NCBI RefSeq assembly: GCF_004343725.1
Contig: NZ_PTQW01000029.1
Location: 1 to 64,000 of the forward strand
DNA from: Treponema sp. J25
GTDB taxonomy: Bacteria > Spirochaetota > Spirochaetia > Treponematales > Breznakiellaceae
Direction of reading: 5' to 3'
Length of the DNA: 64,000 nt
The notes under the pieces are model-generated. The model saw only the letters and a list, made by a program, of their open reading frames with translations, had not been told where the DNA came from and did no database searches. Positions 50,727 to 59,419 of this stretch are shown piece after piece. A program made the position numbers and the translations under genes. Every line of letters starts with the position of its first letter. Positions within the stretch are counted from its first letter, which is position 1.

Positions 50727-52126
50727 GCTGCAATCCGTCTTTCATACAAGGCTATTTTTTTTCTCTTTTTTACTACCCAACGGGTTCCCCCCTGTATAAT
50801 GACAGAATACCAGAAAAGAGACAATAACAAAACAGGGATTTTAAAGGAAGAAGACAGGTCTTTGCCGTTCATCCTCGGTACTTGAGAGAAAAACGACTCA
50901 AGAGGCGGTAGTTCCAGATGCTGCCATTCTGAGATATCCGGAGCAAGTTTTCCCCGGGCCACGGCAAAACCATCCCGATTCTTTTCAAATACCTGATAGT
51001 CCCGATCTGGATCCGCAAGAGAGGTATACATAAAATTAGCCTGTTTTTCTATATACGCCTGGTATTGCTCTTTCAATTGCCGAAGGTCTTCTCCAACATC
51101 CTCAAAACGGGCCTGAGGGGTTAGCCCCACTTCGCCCAGCACCAAGAGGGGGATCCCCATACCATACACTATAAGGGCCCTTTTCCATTGCCCTACCCTC
51201 TTACTATCAGAAAGAATAGGAATAGGAGAAAAAAATGCCCCGGGACGTTTTTGGAAGTAAGAACGAAGCATGAAAAGACTTATTACAAGTAAAAGAGAAC
51301 TCAGAAGGGCAAGAACAAACCAGTGCCAGGAGGAAAAAGCAAAAACCATTACCCCCCCATAGAGCAGGAATGCATAGGCCGCCTGCCAGAACTCGGTCCG
51401 AAACCACTGAAATACCCGACGATAGGGGGTACGTCGAAAAAAGAGCTCTTCCAGGGGAGTATAACCAGAGGCAAGGAGACTTAAAAGAGCCATACTTCCC
51501 GCAAGGCCCTCTACCCCTCGTCTGGAAAGAAAAACACACACCGGAAGCACAAGAAAAAAGGGAGGGGGAAGCCGTAATTTCATGATAAACCAGAGGGCCG
51601 CCCCTAATCCGATAAGCGGGGAAATCCACCACAGCCAGGACGGTACAGCACTCCCCCCAAGACGAACAATCTGGATCTGCTTTTGCTCTTTAAGGAGTTC
51701 TCTCTTAATATGCTCTATCCTATCGGTTCTTAGATAAAATACTCGCGAGGGACCACCGGTTTCCGTCTGCGGGATCACAAAAAGGGACCACAGATGTTCG
51801 ACATACCTATCATAGCGGGGATCTTCGGGGCTAATCCGTTCATGATAGTGTTCAAGAGGGAGCGCTTCGACACTCCCCATGGCATTGATATAGACCCACT
51901 CTCGAGAAAGACCTATGAGTTCTTCTTTTTGGAGTATCGGGAATTGTGCCCGAAGGGTCTCTTCGGAATAGTCTCCCGCTATAATCAGCTTATATACGCC
52001 CCCTGCAGGAACATTGTGGTACGTAAGAAGACCAAGCAACACCATGCATCCCAGCCCCACAACAAAAACAGCAAGGGGTATCCAGGGGAAAATAGGCCGA
52101 TCCACCATACGCGGGTCAGTTTTCAC
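50723..52126 (-). CDS. Unknown polytopic membrane protein co-encoded with Rnf-like genes
   Basis: A 467-residue protein that I do not recognise. One membrane segment at about 13-36, an extracytoplasmic region to about 160, then about six membrane segments (roughly 165-340), a helical charged region (about 360-430) and a final membrane segment near 440. It starts at GTG 52126 behind TAAGGG and overlaps rnfC by 4 nt, so it belongs to the same transcript. It could be an accessory or replacement subunit of the Rnf-like complex. Confidence 0.65.
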   Translation of the reverse strand: MKTDPRMVDRPIFPWIPLAVFVVGLGCMVLLGLLTYHNVPAGGVYKLIIAGDYSEETLRAQFPILQKEELIGLSREWVYINAMGSVEALPLEHYHERISPEDPRYDRYVEHLWSLFVIPQTETGGPSRVFYLRTDRIEHIKRELLKEQKQIQIVRLGGSAVPSWLWWISPLIGLGAALWFIMKLRLPPPFFLVLPVCVFLSRRGVEGLAGSMALLSLLASGYTPLEELFFRRTPYRRVFQWFRTEFWQAAYAFLLYGGVMVFAFSSWHWFVLALLSSLLLVISLFMLRSYFQKRPGAFFSPIPILSDSKRVGQWKRALIVYGMGIPLLVLGEVGLTPQARFEDVGEDLRQLKEQYQAYIEKQANFMYTSLADPDRDYQVFEKNRDGFAVARGKLAPDISEWQHLELPPLESFFSQVPRMNGKDLSSSFKIPVLLLSLFWYSVIIQGGTRWVVKKRKKIALYERRIAA

Positions 52127-52135
52127 AGAAAACCC

Positions 52136-52624
52136 TTACAATAAGACAATCGCCGATGCAATTAACAGGCCAAGAAGGGCCCCTACCAGAACCTCCAGCG
52201 GCGCATGGCCCTGGATTTCCTTCACGGGGTAGTACTCAATGCCAAACCTATCATTTATGTGTTTACCCAGCATATTAAGAGAGCGGGCCTGGAGTCCCGC
52301 AGAACGACGAACCCCCATGGCATCCCGAATCACAATCAAGGCCAGGCACAAACTTACGATAAAGATTGAACTATCAAAACCTTCGGTAAATCCTACCGAC
52401 GTAGCCAGGGCACTTACTAAGGCCGAATGACTCGATGGCATCCCACCGGTTTTCCACAGGAGGGCATACATCACTTCTTTAAAAGAGCGCCGCGGACGGG
52501 TAATTAAAATGATAATAGCCTTCAGGACCTGGGCAAGAATAAGGCTCGTAATAGCAGCCAAAAACACCGGATGCACCACTAACTGCCTGAACTGCCGCAC
52601 ATACATCATTTCCATTCGTGACAT
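52136..52624 (-). CDS. Divergent PAP2-family (DUF212) membrane protein
   Basis: A product of about 162 residues with four or so membrane segments. DUF212/acid-phosphatase-related motifs are visible: KTGGMPSSHSALVSALATSVG, IVIRDAMGVRRSAG and GHAPLEVLVGALLG. Such proteins are related to vanadium haloperoxidase/PAP2 phosphatases. The start is probably ATG 52624 or 52615; the frame opening at 52726 runs through an IS-derived sequence. It ends 9 nt before the next gene and probably begins the Rnf-like transcript. Confidence 0.75.
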   Translation of the reverse strand: MSRMEMMYVRQFRQLVVHPVFLAAITSLILAQVLKAIIILITRPRRSFKEVMYALLWKTGGMPSSHSALVSALATSVGFTEGFDSSIFIVSLCLALIVIRDAMGVRRSAGLQARSLNMLGKHINDRFGIEYYPVKEIQGHAPLEVLVGALLGLLIASAIVLL

Positions 52625-52681
52625 TGGGTAACAATTGCCCAGATAGGCTCTTTTGTCAAGAAGTCTCTCTAGTATAGAATG

Positions 52682-52750
52682 TGTTGTATCAACAGAGATG
52701 ATACTCCCTGAGCCACCCCGATCCAACGGATAGGGTAAAATAGGGAATAC
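52682..52750 (+). repeat. Relic of an IS481-like left end
   Basis: This stretch aligns with the first ~70 bp of the IS481-like element at 12455. The TGTT start, AACAGA, ATG and TAC blocks match with scattered substitutions, and CCCCGATCCAACGGATAGGG (52716-52735) is identical to 12491-12510. No transposase or opposite end is visible nearby, so it is a solo end or decayed copy. It lies upstream of both the PAP2-like gene and the pseudouridine synthase. Confidence 0.75.
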
Positions 52751-52849
52751 CTCCAGAGCTACATCAAAGGGCGATGCAATAAAGAAATGATAGATTACCA
52801 GGACAGTGGCGTATATACAAGGATCTCATAGCCAAAAGAGGCATTCACG

Positions 52850-53824
52850 ATGATACAAGAGTTTATTATTCAACCCAACGACGAAGGTCGCCGGATTGAC
52901 CGGATCCTCCGCAAGGTCCTTCCGGATCTTCCCCTTTCAGCGATCCACCGACTGTTACGGTCTAAAAAGGTGTTTCTTAACGGAAAAGCGGTCCTCGCAG
53001 GCGACCGGGTTCAAGCGGGGATGAAGCTCGAGATAGACCTGGCACGCCCTCCCCTGGTGGTTGTACCAGGGGGGGGCCGGCAAAAGTCAAATGTTCCCTC
53101 CGGGTCTATCCCGCTAGAAATTCTCTGGGAATGCCCTGATTTTATGGCGATTTATAAACCAGCGGGGATACCCGTGCATGGACCAGGCAGCGTCGAGACC
53201 AGGATGGTTCCCCTCATTCTCAAAACCATTCCCCCATCCCTCTCCTTCCGGCCAGGCCCCCTCCATCGGCTTGACCAGGGAACCAGCGGGATTCTCCTTT
53301 TTTCTAAAAGTCTCCGGGGAGCCCAGGTTATTACCGAGGCGTTTCGACAGCGGCGACTTACCAAGTGGTACCTGGCAATTTTAGAGGGAGTGCTCCCCAC
53401 AACAGAAACCTGGTGTGACGTACTCCTTCGGAATCGACAGGAACGGCGCACCCAGCGGGCTAGAGAAGACCAGCCTCAGCGTAAAGCCCAGGAGGCCCGG
53501 ACCTTGTGTGTACCCCTGAGTACAACCCAGGGCTATACCCTGGCGGCTCTTACCATTGAAACGGGCCGCACCCATCAGATTCGCGCTCAAGCGGCCGTTC
53601 ATGGGCGCCCCCTCATGGGGGATGCAAAGTATGGCGCCGCTCCCTTTAAAGGAGGATTTTTCCTGCATGCCTATGAAATTCAGTTCCCCGATAACCTTCC
53701 CATTCCCCATCCCCCATTCCTTCGGGCGCCCATTCCACCCCTTTTTAAAACCCAGATACACCGCTTATTTGGCGAAAAAGTACTCCTTCAGCTTGATAGA
53801 AATCCTTTTCTTAACCCATTATGA
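52850..53824 (+). CDS. RluA-family pseudouridine synthase
   Basis: A 324-residue RNA-modification enzyme. An N-terminal S4 domain (about 10-65, RIDRILRKVLPDLPLSAIHRLL) precedes the catalytic domain, with the active-site aspartate in HRLDQGTSGILLFSKS and the late TGRTHQIRAQAAVHGRPLMGD motif. This is RluC/RluD-like architecture, but the exact target cannot be told from sequence alone. AGG lies about 9 nt before the ATG. It precedes the P-loop/Asp23 gene by 18 bp. Confidence 0.88.
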   Translation: MIQEFIIQPNDEGRRIDRILRKVLPDLPLSAIHRLLRSKKVFLNGKAVLAGDRVQAGMKLEIDLARPPLVVVPGGGRQKSNVPSGSIPLEILWECPDFMAIYKPAGIPVHGPGSVETRMVPLILKTIPPSLSFRPGPLHRLDQGTSGILLFSKSLRGAQVITEAFRQRRLTKWYLAILEGVLPTTETWCDVLLRNRQERRTQRAREDQPQRKAQEARTLCVPLSTTQGYTLAALTIETGRTHQIRAQAAVHGRPLMGDAKYGAAPFKGGFFLHAYEIQFPDNLPIPHPPFLRAPIPPLFKTQIHRLFGEKVLLQLDRNPFLNPL

Positions 53825-53829
53825 GATAG

Positions 53830-53835
53830 TATAGT
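53830..53835 (+). promoter_or_regulatory. -10 box of 53843 gene, predicted leaderless
   Basis: TATAGT lies 7 nt before ATG 53843 (and 4 nt before ATG 53840). No Shine-Dalgarno and no strong -35 are seen; read-through from the upstream gene is also possible. Confidence 0.4.
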
Positions 53836-53842
53836 AAACATG

Positions 53843-54709
53843 ATGTGGAAATTCTTACGAGAGTTTTTCTGGTTCTTCAAGGGCATTAAGGTATACGCCC
53901 TGGTAGGAGAAAGCGGGACCGGCAAAAGCTTTAGGGCAAAACTAGTTGCTCAAAAATACGGAATCGATTTCATTATTGATGACGGACTCCTTATTCGCGA
54001 CAATCGTATTATCGCCGGCCATTCCGCAAAAAAGGAAAAAACCTTTTTGGCAGCCGTAAAGGTAGCCCTCTTTGATGATAAGGCCCATAGAGACGAGGTA
54101 GCCCGGAAACTTCAGACAGAGAAATTCAAAAAGATCCTTATTCTTGGGACCTCTATCAAAATGGTAAACAAAATTGCCGCCCGACTGCAACTGCCCCAAC
54201 CGCAGAAAATAATAAAGATTGAAGATATCGCTACAAAAGAAGAAATAGAAAAGGCCATCCGTTCCCGTCAGATTGAAGGTAAGCACGTCATCCCCGTTCC
54301 TTCCATCGAGGTAAAGAAGAATTATCCTGCCATTTTTTACGATGCTATCCGGGTTTTTTTGAAACGCCCCCGTATCCCTCCGATTACCAGTCCTACCAGG
54401 ATTCATGAAAAATCGGTGGTTCGTCCAGAATACTCCCGGCGAGGGCGGGTATTAATCTCAGAAGCAGCCTTAAGTCAGATGGTTATCCATTGCGTGGATG
54501 AATACAATCCTCAGATACGACTAAAAAAAATTCTTGTTAAAGAAGATGGCCAGGGATACCGGCTTGTCATCACCATTGATGTTCCCTTTGGGACCCAGCT
54601 AGCAGGGAATATTCACGAACTCCAGCAATATCTTATTGATAACATTGAACGATATACGGGTATACTTATTGAAGAAGTCAATATTATAATAGACAAAATA
54701 ATCCAATAA
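53843..54709 (+). CDS. P-loop ATPase fused to Asp23/Gls24-like domain
   Basis: A product of about 288 residues. The N-terminal part contains Walker A (LVGESGTGKSF, about 21-31) and a short nucleotide-binding fold with ILGTSIKMVNKIAARLQLP. A linker (about 175-200) leads to a C-terminal domain like Asp23/Gls24 envelope-stress proteins: RVLISEAALSQMV, then LKKILVKEDGQGYRLVITIDV and a helix ending in EEVNIIIDKI. I know of no well-described protein with this pairing. The start is the second of two ATGs (53840, 53843), the one at +1 of the predicted transcript. Confidence 0.68.
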   Translation: MWKFLREFFWFFKGIKVYALVGESGTGKSFRAKLVAQKYGIDFIIDDGLLIRDNRIIAGHSAKKEKTFLAAVKVALFDDKAHRDEVARKLQTEKFKKILILGTSIKMVNKIAARLQLPQPQKIIKIEDIATKEEIEKAIRSRQIEGKHVIPVPSIEVKKNYPAIFYDAIRVFLKRPRIPPITSPTRIHEKSVVRPEYSRRGRVLISEAALSQMVIHCVDEYNPQIRLKKILVKEDGQGYRLVITIDVPFGTQLAGNIHELQQYLIDNIERYTGILIEEVNIIIDKIIQ

Positions 54710-54725
54710 AGAATAGGGGGTACAT

Positions 54726-55913
54726 ATGAAAAAGGGTATCGGTCTAAAGAAAGGGTGGCTTCTTTTCTTTTACTGTATGGCGCTCGGTGGAATCCCGTAC
54801 CTCTGGGCTCAGGAAACAATTCCTGTCACCGAAGGAACCTACTATCGCATCAGCAGCCGGCTATCTGCCGAAGAAGTAAAAACGCTCCTTCAGGAAATGG
54901 ATGGGCGATTTACCTTATACAATCGGCTCTTTCATTTTTCACCGGAGAGTCTTTCTCAAAAGCTGAACCTTCGAGTTTTTACTTCGGAAAAAGAATATAA
55001 CGAATATGTGACCAGTAAGATTGGTCAGATTCGAGAAGGGGCAGTTTACTTACACTATGGGGACCCGGCACTGAATGAACTGGTTCTGCGCTATCCAACC
55101 ACTCCCTATGGGAAAATCATGGCCCATCAAAGTTGTATTCAATTCCTCCGGGCCTTCATCCCCAATCCCCCCACATGGCTCCAGGAAGGTATGGCCATCT
55201 ATTTTAGCGGTCTTTTGTACAACCAGGAAAAGGGGGAGTTTACCTATGAAGAAAATCTCTCCTGGCTTCCCACGATAAAGAGTTGGGGAAAGGAAGTTCC
55301 AGTACCCACAGACATCTTGTTCCATGATGTGACGCCGACCATTCCTCAAACAAAGGTGCAGGGAGCCGCCTGGGCGCTGGTATCCTTTTTACTGAATACG
55401 GATAACGAAGAGTATCGCCGCCTATTGTATGAAACCTTTATTCTCCTTTCGCCCACCCTGGATCGAAAAGCAAACAGCCTTCTTCTTGAAAAGCGGCTGG
55501 GTCCCTGGTTTGACAAGGAACTCTTTAGTCAGGATTTCCTTGCCTACCTCGGTTCCCGGAAAACCTTTACCGAGCTGATAGAAGAGGGGCGGCGGGCCTA
55601 CAATGAAAAGAACTATGCCCAGGCCGAACGGGCCTTCAACGAAAGTCTGCGAATTAAACAGGACCATTATGCCCCATATTACTATCTGGGGCTCTTAGCG
55701 TATGAACAAAAACTGTATGATCTCGCAGAACAGCAGTACCTGGCGGCATTGAATTACGGCGCTGACAAGGCCCTGCTAAACTACGCCCTGGGACTTAATG
55801 CCCTGGCGGCGAACAAAAAAGATGCGGCCCGGACCTATCTTATTCAGGCCGCCGAGGCTGCACCCCAGCGGTATAAGACAAAGGTGGACGAAATCCTTTC
55901 CCGTCTTAAATAG
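54726..55913 (+). CDS. Secreted peptidase-MA-like protein with C-terminal TPRs
   Basis: A 395-residue protein with a signal peptide (about 1-28, ending LWAQ). A region resembles the peptidase MA/gluzincin fold, with YGKIMAHQSCIQFLRA where HExxH would be, and PPTWLQEGMAIYFSG, the conserved downstream glutamate-containing segment. Two or three TPR units follow (NEKNYAQAERAFNESLRIK, YDLAEQQYLAALNYG). The zinc-binding HExxH is altered to AHQSC, so it is probably not a peptidase. GGGGG precedes the ATG. Its end overlaps the convergent pcnB gene by 8 bp. Confidence 0.7.
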   Translation: MKKGIGLKKGWLLFFYCMALGGIPYLWAQETIPVTEGTYYRISSRLSAEEVKTLLQEMDGRFTLYNRLFHFSPESLSQKLNLRVFTSEKEYNEYVTSKIGQIREGAVYLHYGDPALNELVLRYPTTPYGKIMAHQSCIQFLRAFIPNPPTWLQEGMAIYFSGLLYNQEKGEFTYEENLSWLPTIKSWGKEVPVPTDILFHDVTPTIPQTKVQGAAWALVSFLLNTDNEEYRRLLYETFILLSPTLDRKANSLLLEKRLGPWFDKELFSQDFLAYLGSRKTFTELIEEGRRAYNEKNYAQAERAFNESLRIKQDHYAPYYYLGLLAYEQKLYDLAEQQYLAALNYGADKALLNYALGLNALAANKKDAARTYLIQAAEAAPQRYKTKVDEILSRLK

Positions 55914-57123
55914 GAGCATGCTCTGCGAGGGGGGTCTTTTTTCCTTTTCTTCGTCGTTTTTTCCTTCTCGGGCGTTCAGAGAGCGAAGGGGTACTCCGGT
56001 GGTCCCCTTCTTGTTCCTCTTTAAAAAGCTCAGGGAAAGAGGGGGCCCCCTTTTTATTTTTCGGAAGGCGATGTTTTTTAACAACGATGCCCCGTTCCCG
56101 GAATAACAGTCGCAGGGCCTGTTCCAGCGCAAGGCGGGGAGGATTAAGGGGCATGATAAACTGGCGAACCTCCCGGAACGTATCCCGGTACACTTCCAGA
56201 TTTTCTTTTTCTTTATCCCAGGGCGATGTTATTTCCACATAGGAACGAATCAAAAAAACCAGGGCGTCCCCCATAGAAACGGTACCGGCCTCCTGCACCT
56301 TTTTATCCAGGGCTTGTAACGAAGCAAAATAGGCTTTCTTAAAAAGCCGATCTTTTTTACAAAGCCCTGCCGCCCGGGGTTGTAAATAACGATACAATCC
56401 GTACTTAAAAAGCTCCTCTACAATGGGATAGGCATACCCGGAACTTACGATTTTGGACATTTCTTCTGTCCGCCGAGAAGGCGATACCGTATCGAGCAAG
56501 GGAGCTTCTCGACGGATCTGCCAGGCCAGGTACCAGGGGATAGAAAAACCTGTCATGACCGCGTATTTTACGGCCCGAATCATGCGGACCGGATCATCCT
56601 TAAAAATAACCTCCCGAGGGATAATTGCCTTCAGCCGGCGATTTCGAATGTCCTCTACCCCGCCGACAAAATCAAGCACCACCTCTTCCACAGGATCGTA
56701 AAAAAGGGCATTCAGGGTAAAATCCCGCCGTAAAACATCCTCTTCGATAGTGCCGTAGGTGTTTCCCGTATGGCCATCCTTAATGGAACGAAAGGTGGCC
56801 ACTTCAAAAATTTTATTTCCTACGTAGACGTGGACCAGCCGAAACCGTTTACCAATAATGCGGGAGTTTCTAAAAATCCGTTTTATCTGATGAGGGGTCG
56901 CATTGGTAACAATGTCAAAGTCCTTGGGTTTTTTACCGATGAGAAGGTCCCGAACGGCACCTCCCACAATATAGGTCTCGTAGTGAAAGGATTTCAGTCG
57001 TGTCACAATCATTACCGCATCGGGATCTACCAAATTCAGGGTGATCCGATGTTCTTCCCTCGTATACACCAGGGCTTGTTTTTCCAGTGTTCCCCTGGGA
57101 GTGGTAGCATAGCGAATTCGCAA
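55906..57123 (-). CDS. pcnB: Poly(A) polymerase / tRNA nucleotidyltransferase family protein (PcnB-like)
   Basis: A 405-residue class II nucleotidyltransferase. The head domain carries GGAVRDLLIGKKPKDFDIVT (about 54-73) and RRDFTLNALFYDP, with the RNA-binding neck at EDPVR-like FKDDPVRMIRAVKYA. The PcnB C-terminal extension ends in a lysine/arginine-rich tail (RPRRKKRRRKGKK), consistent with poly(A) polymerase I more than with a CCA enzyme. The start is TTG 57123, with AGG close upstream; no nearer ATG fits the conserved N-terminus. Confidence 0.85.
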   Translation of the reverse strand: MRIRYATTPRGTLEKQALVYTREEHRITLNLVDPDAVMIVTRLKSFHYETYIVGGAVRDLLIGKKPKDFDIVTNATPHQIKRIFRNSRIIGKRFRLVHVYVGNKIFEVATFRSIKDGHTGNTYGTIEEDVLRRDFTLNALFYDPVEEVVLDFVGGVEDIRNRRLKAIIPREVIFKDDPVRMIRAVKYAVMTGFSIPWYLAWQIRREAPLLDTVSPSRRTEEMSKIVSSGYAYPIVEELFKYGLYRYLQPRAAGLCKKDRLFKKAYFASLQALDKKVQEAGTVSMGDALVFLIRSYVEITSPWDKEKENLEVYRDTFREVRQFIMPLNPPRLALEQALRLLFRERGIVVKKHRLPKNKKGAPSFPELFKEEQEGDHRSTPSLSERPRRKKRRRKGKKTPLAEHAPI

Positions 57124-57172
57124 GGAAACCTCAGCCGTTGTTGTTGGTATAAAGATGTTTCAACGAAACATA

Positions 57173-58123
57173 TTATCGCGTTTCTAAATGTCGATTAATC
57201 CAGGAAAGAAGATGATGAAACACTTCGGTACGATTGAGCTCATTGATCATTTCATGTCGTCCCTCCGGATACAGGATAAACTCCAGGTCCTGAATTCCCG
57301 CCTGTTTGTACGCATCAACCAGCCGGGTTGGGCTTTTCCCCATTTCTCCTACCGGATCAGAAGCGCCGGCAAAGATTAAAATCGGCAATGTTGAAGGTAT
57401 GTTCTGTATCGCCTTCGGTGTATGAATAGTCCTGAGACCCCACAGAAGGTCCCGATAAAAGGCGGCCGAACAGGGGAAGCCGCAGAGGGGATCCTGGATA
57501 TAGGCGTCTACCCGTTCTGGATCCCGAGAAAGCCAATCAAATTTGGTACGGGCCGGCTGAAAGGGGAGATTATAAGCCCCATCAGAGAGGGAGTATAAGA
57601 GGGGAGAAAATTTGCGCCCTCCCTTAAAAAAGGCCACCAGTGAAGCAAGACAGGCCCCCAGAAAAATCACCGGCCCTCCAGGGCCCCGGGTTCCCGATAG
57701 AATACACCCCGAAAGAAGTGCCCCCTCTTTTTCAATATACGCCTGGGCAAGGAAGGAGCCCCAGGAATGTCCAAAAAGGATAAGAGGAAGCTGGGGATAT
57801 TCCTGTTTTATCTGTGTACTTATGGCGATCAGGTCCTGCCCCACCCGGGCAAAGCCATTTCGATCCGCACAATGGCCGAGTTGTCCTCCGCGGGAAGGAT
57901 CCGATATGGCACGAGCCGTAGCACCATGCCCCCGGTGATCATCGGCCCATACTTCTATTCCTTGATTGCAAAGGAACTCCGCAAATTCCCGATATCGCTC
58001 CGAATGTTCCGCCATGCCATGCACCACCTGGAGAACCGCCTTAGGAGTTCCATCGGGTTTCCATCGACGAACAAAAATCGTACATCCATCGTCCATGGAG
58101 ATATAACAATTCGATTCCTGCAT
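57173..58123 (-). CDS. Monoacylglycerol-lipase/lysophospholipase-like alpha/beta hydrolase
   Basis: A 316-residue serine hydrolase of the Hydrolase_4 group. Features: VVHGMAEHSERYREFA, DDHRGHGATA, the nucleophile elbow FGHSWGSFLAQ, an aspartate in IFAGASDPVGE and a histidine in EGRHEMINE. It likely cleaves acyl esters of glycerolipids. No signal peptide is seen. A strong promoter lies 8 nt before the ATG with no Shine-Dalgarno, so the mRNA is probably leaderless. Confidence 0.85.
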   Translation of the reverse strand: MQESNCYISMDDGCTIFVRRWKPDGTPKAVLQVVHGMAEHSERYREFAEFLCNQGIEVWADDHRGHGATARAISDPSRGGQLGHCADRNGFARVGQDLIAISTQIKQEYPQLPLILFGHSWGSFLAQAYIEKEGALLSGCILSGTRGPGGPVIFLGACLASLVAFFKGGRKFSPLLYSLSDGAYNLPFQPARTKFDWLSRDPERVDAYIQDPLCGFPCSAAFYRDLLWGLRTIHTPKAIQNIPSTLPILIFAGASDPVGEMGKSPTRLVDAYKQAGIQDLEFILYPEGRHEMINELNRTEVFHHLLSWINRHLETR

Positions 58124-58131
58124 GGTATTCT

Positions 58132-58160
58132 ATTGTATCCCTATACCACGATTCTGGCAA
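58132..58160 (-). promoter_or_regulatory. Promoter of lysophospholipase-like gene, leaderless
   Basis: On the minus strand TTGCCA (58160-58155) and TACAAT (58137-58132) have a 17-bp spacer, each 5 of 6 to consensus. Only 8 nt separate the -10 from ATG 58123, predicting a leader of 0-1 nt. Confidence 0.65.
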
Positions 58161-58186
58161 TCATGCTATAGTGCCACTGGATAGGT

Positions 58187-59347
58187 ATGTCAACAAGGGA
58201 TAACTATTTTCAAGGAACCGTAGAACGACTTGTGGCAGGCGGCGATGGTCTTGTGGTACACGAGGGGAAACCCTATTTTGTTCCCTTTTCTGCACCCCAG
58301 GATAAACTGGCGCTCCGCATCACGGAGCATCATAGCTCTTTTGGACGGGCTACGATTGAAGAAATTATTGAGCCATCACCCCTGAGGATATCCCCCTCCT
58401 GCCCGCTGTATGGCCAGTGCGGGGGCTGTTCTCTGCAACATATTCAGTATGAGGCCCAACTTACCATAAAGGAAGGGATCCTCACTGAGCTCTTCCAACG
58501 GATTGGGAAGGGCATAACCATCCCCCCCATCAAGGTTATTCCAAGTGAACCCTATGAATATCGCCATCGGATTCAACTGCATGCCACAGATCCAAGAGAA
58601 AAACAAAGCCCCGTTGGATTCAAGGCCTTTCATCAAGAACGGGTGGTGCCTGTGACGGATTGCCCCATCTGTCATAGTCCTATCCGCAGGGCTCTGCAAA
58701 AAAAAGAACTCCGCCCACCGCAGGGCAAGAATCGATTCACGGTTTTTTCCTGGGATACGGCCCTTTTTCAGGAAGGAAAACAGCCCCAGGGAAAGATCAT
58801 TTTGAAAGGGAAACCCCTATACGTAGATGCGGGGGTATTCTTTCAGAGTAATCTTTCAACCCTGGAACTTTTAATTGAAGAACTGATGGAAATAACCAGG
58901 AATATTCCCCATCGACATAGGGCGGCGGATCTCTATTGTGGGGTTGGCACCTTTGGGGCCTTCCTCCGGGAATATTTTTCTGAACTCGATCTCCTTGAAG
59001 CTACCGAAGCATCCCTTTTTTTAGCAAAAAAGAATATCCAGGGTTCGGGGATTCGGTACTTCATGATGCGGGACGAAGCCTGGGCCAGTTCTCAAAAAAG
59101 GGAACCCCAGGGATACGATCTTGTGGTGGTAGATCCTCCCCGGCAGGGCTTATCTCCTGCCATGCGAAACTACCTTGCTTACCAGGGGTCTCCTTTTCTG
59201 GTCTACGTATCCTGCGAAGGATCAACCCTTGCCCGGGACTGCAAAGAGCTTACCGAAGGGGGCTATACTCTTGAACAACTGAGCCTCTATGATTTTTATC
59301 CCCAAACGGCCCATATGGAATGTCTTGCCTTTTTAAGGAAAAAATGA
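58187..59347 (+). CDS. RNA (uracil-5-)-methyltransferase, RlmD/RumA type
   Basis: A 386-residue SAM-dependent methyltransferase. An N-terminal TRAM domain (about 1-62) is followed by iron-sulfur cysteines (CPLYGQCGGCSLQH and a later DCPICHS), the SAM-binding loop DLYCGVGTFGAFL, VVDPPRQGL, and the catalytic cysteine in YVSCEGSTLARD. Family members methylate 23S rRNA U1939 (RlmD), U747 or tRNA U54; which one applies is not clear. GGATAGG precedes the ATG closely, and TATAGT at 58167-58172 is a possible -10. Confidence 0.87.
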   Translation: MSTRDNYFQGTVERLVAGGDGLVVHEGKPYFVPFSAPQDKLALRITEHHSSFGRATIEEIIEPSPLRISPSCPLYGQCGGCSLQHIQYEAQLTIKEGILTELFQRIGKGITIPPIKVIPSEPYEYRHRIQLHATDPREKQSPVGFKAFHQERVVPVTDCPICHSPIRRALQKKELRPPQGKNRFTVFSWDTALFQEGKQPQGKIILKGKPLYVDAGVFFQSNLSTLELLIEELMEITRNIPHRHRAADLYCGVGTFGAFLREYFSELDLLEATEASLFLAKKNIQGSGIRYFMMRDEAWASSQKREPQGYDLVVVDPPRQGLSPAMRNYLAYQGSPFLVYVSCEGSTLARDCKELTEGGYTLEQLSLYDFYPQTAHMECLAFLRKK

Positions 59348-59419
59348 TGAGAAGGAATATCTTTCAGCGAACGGCCCCGTGTATTGAGCGGGCTCTGCAG
59401 TTTTTTTAAGGGAATATCA

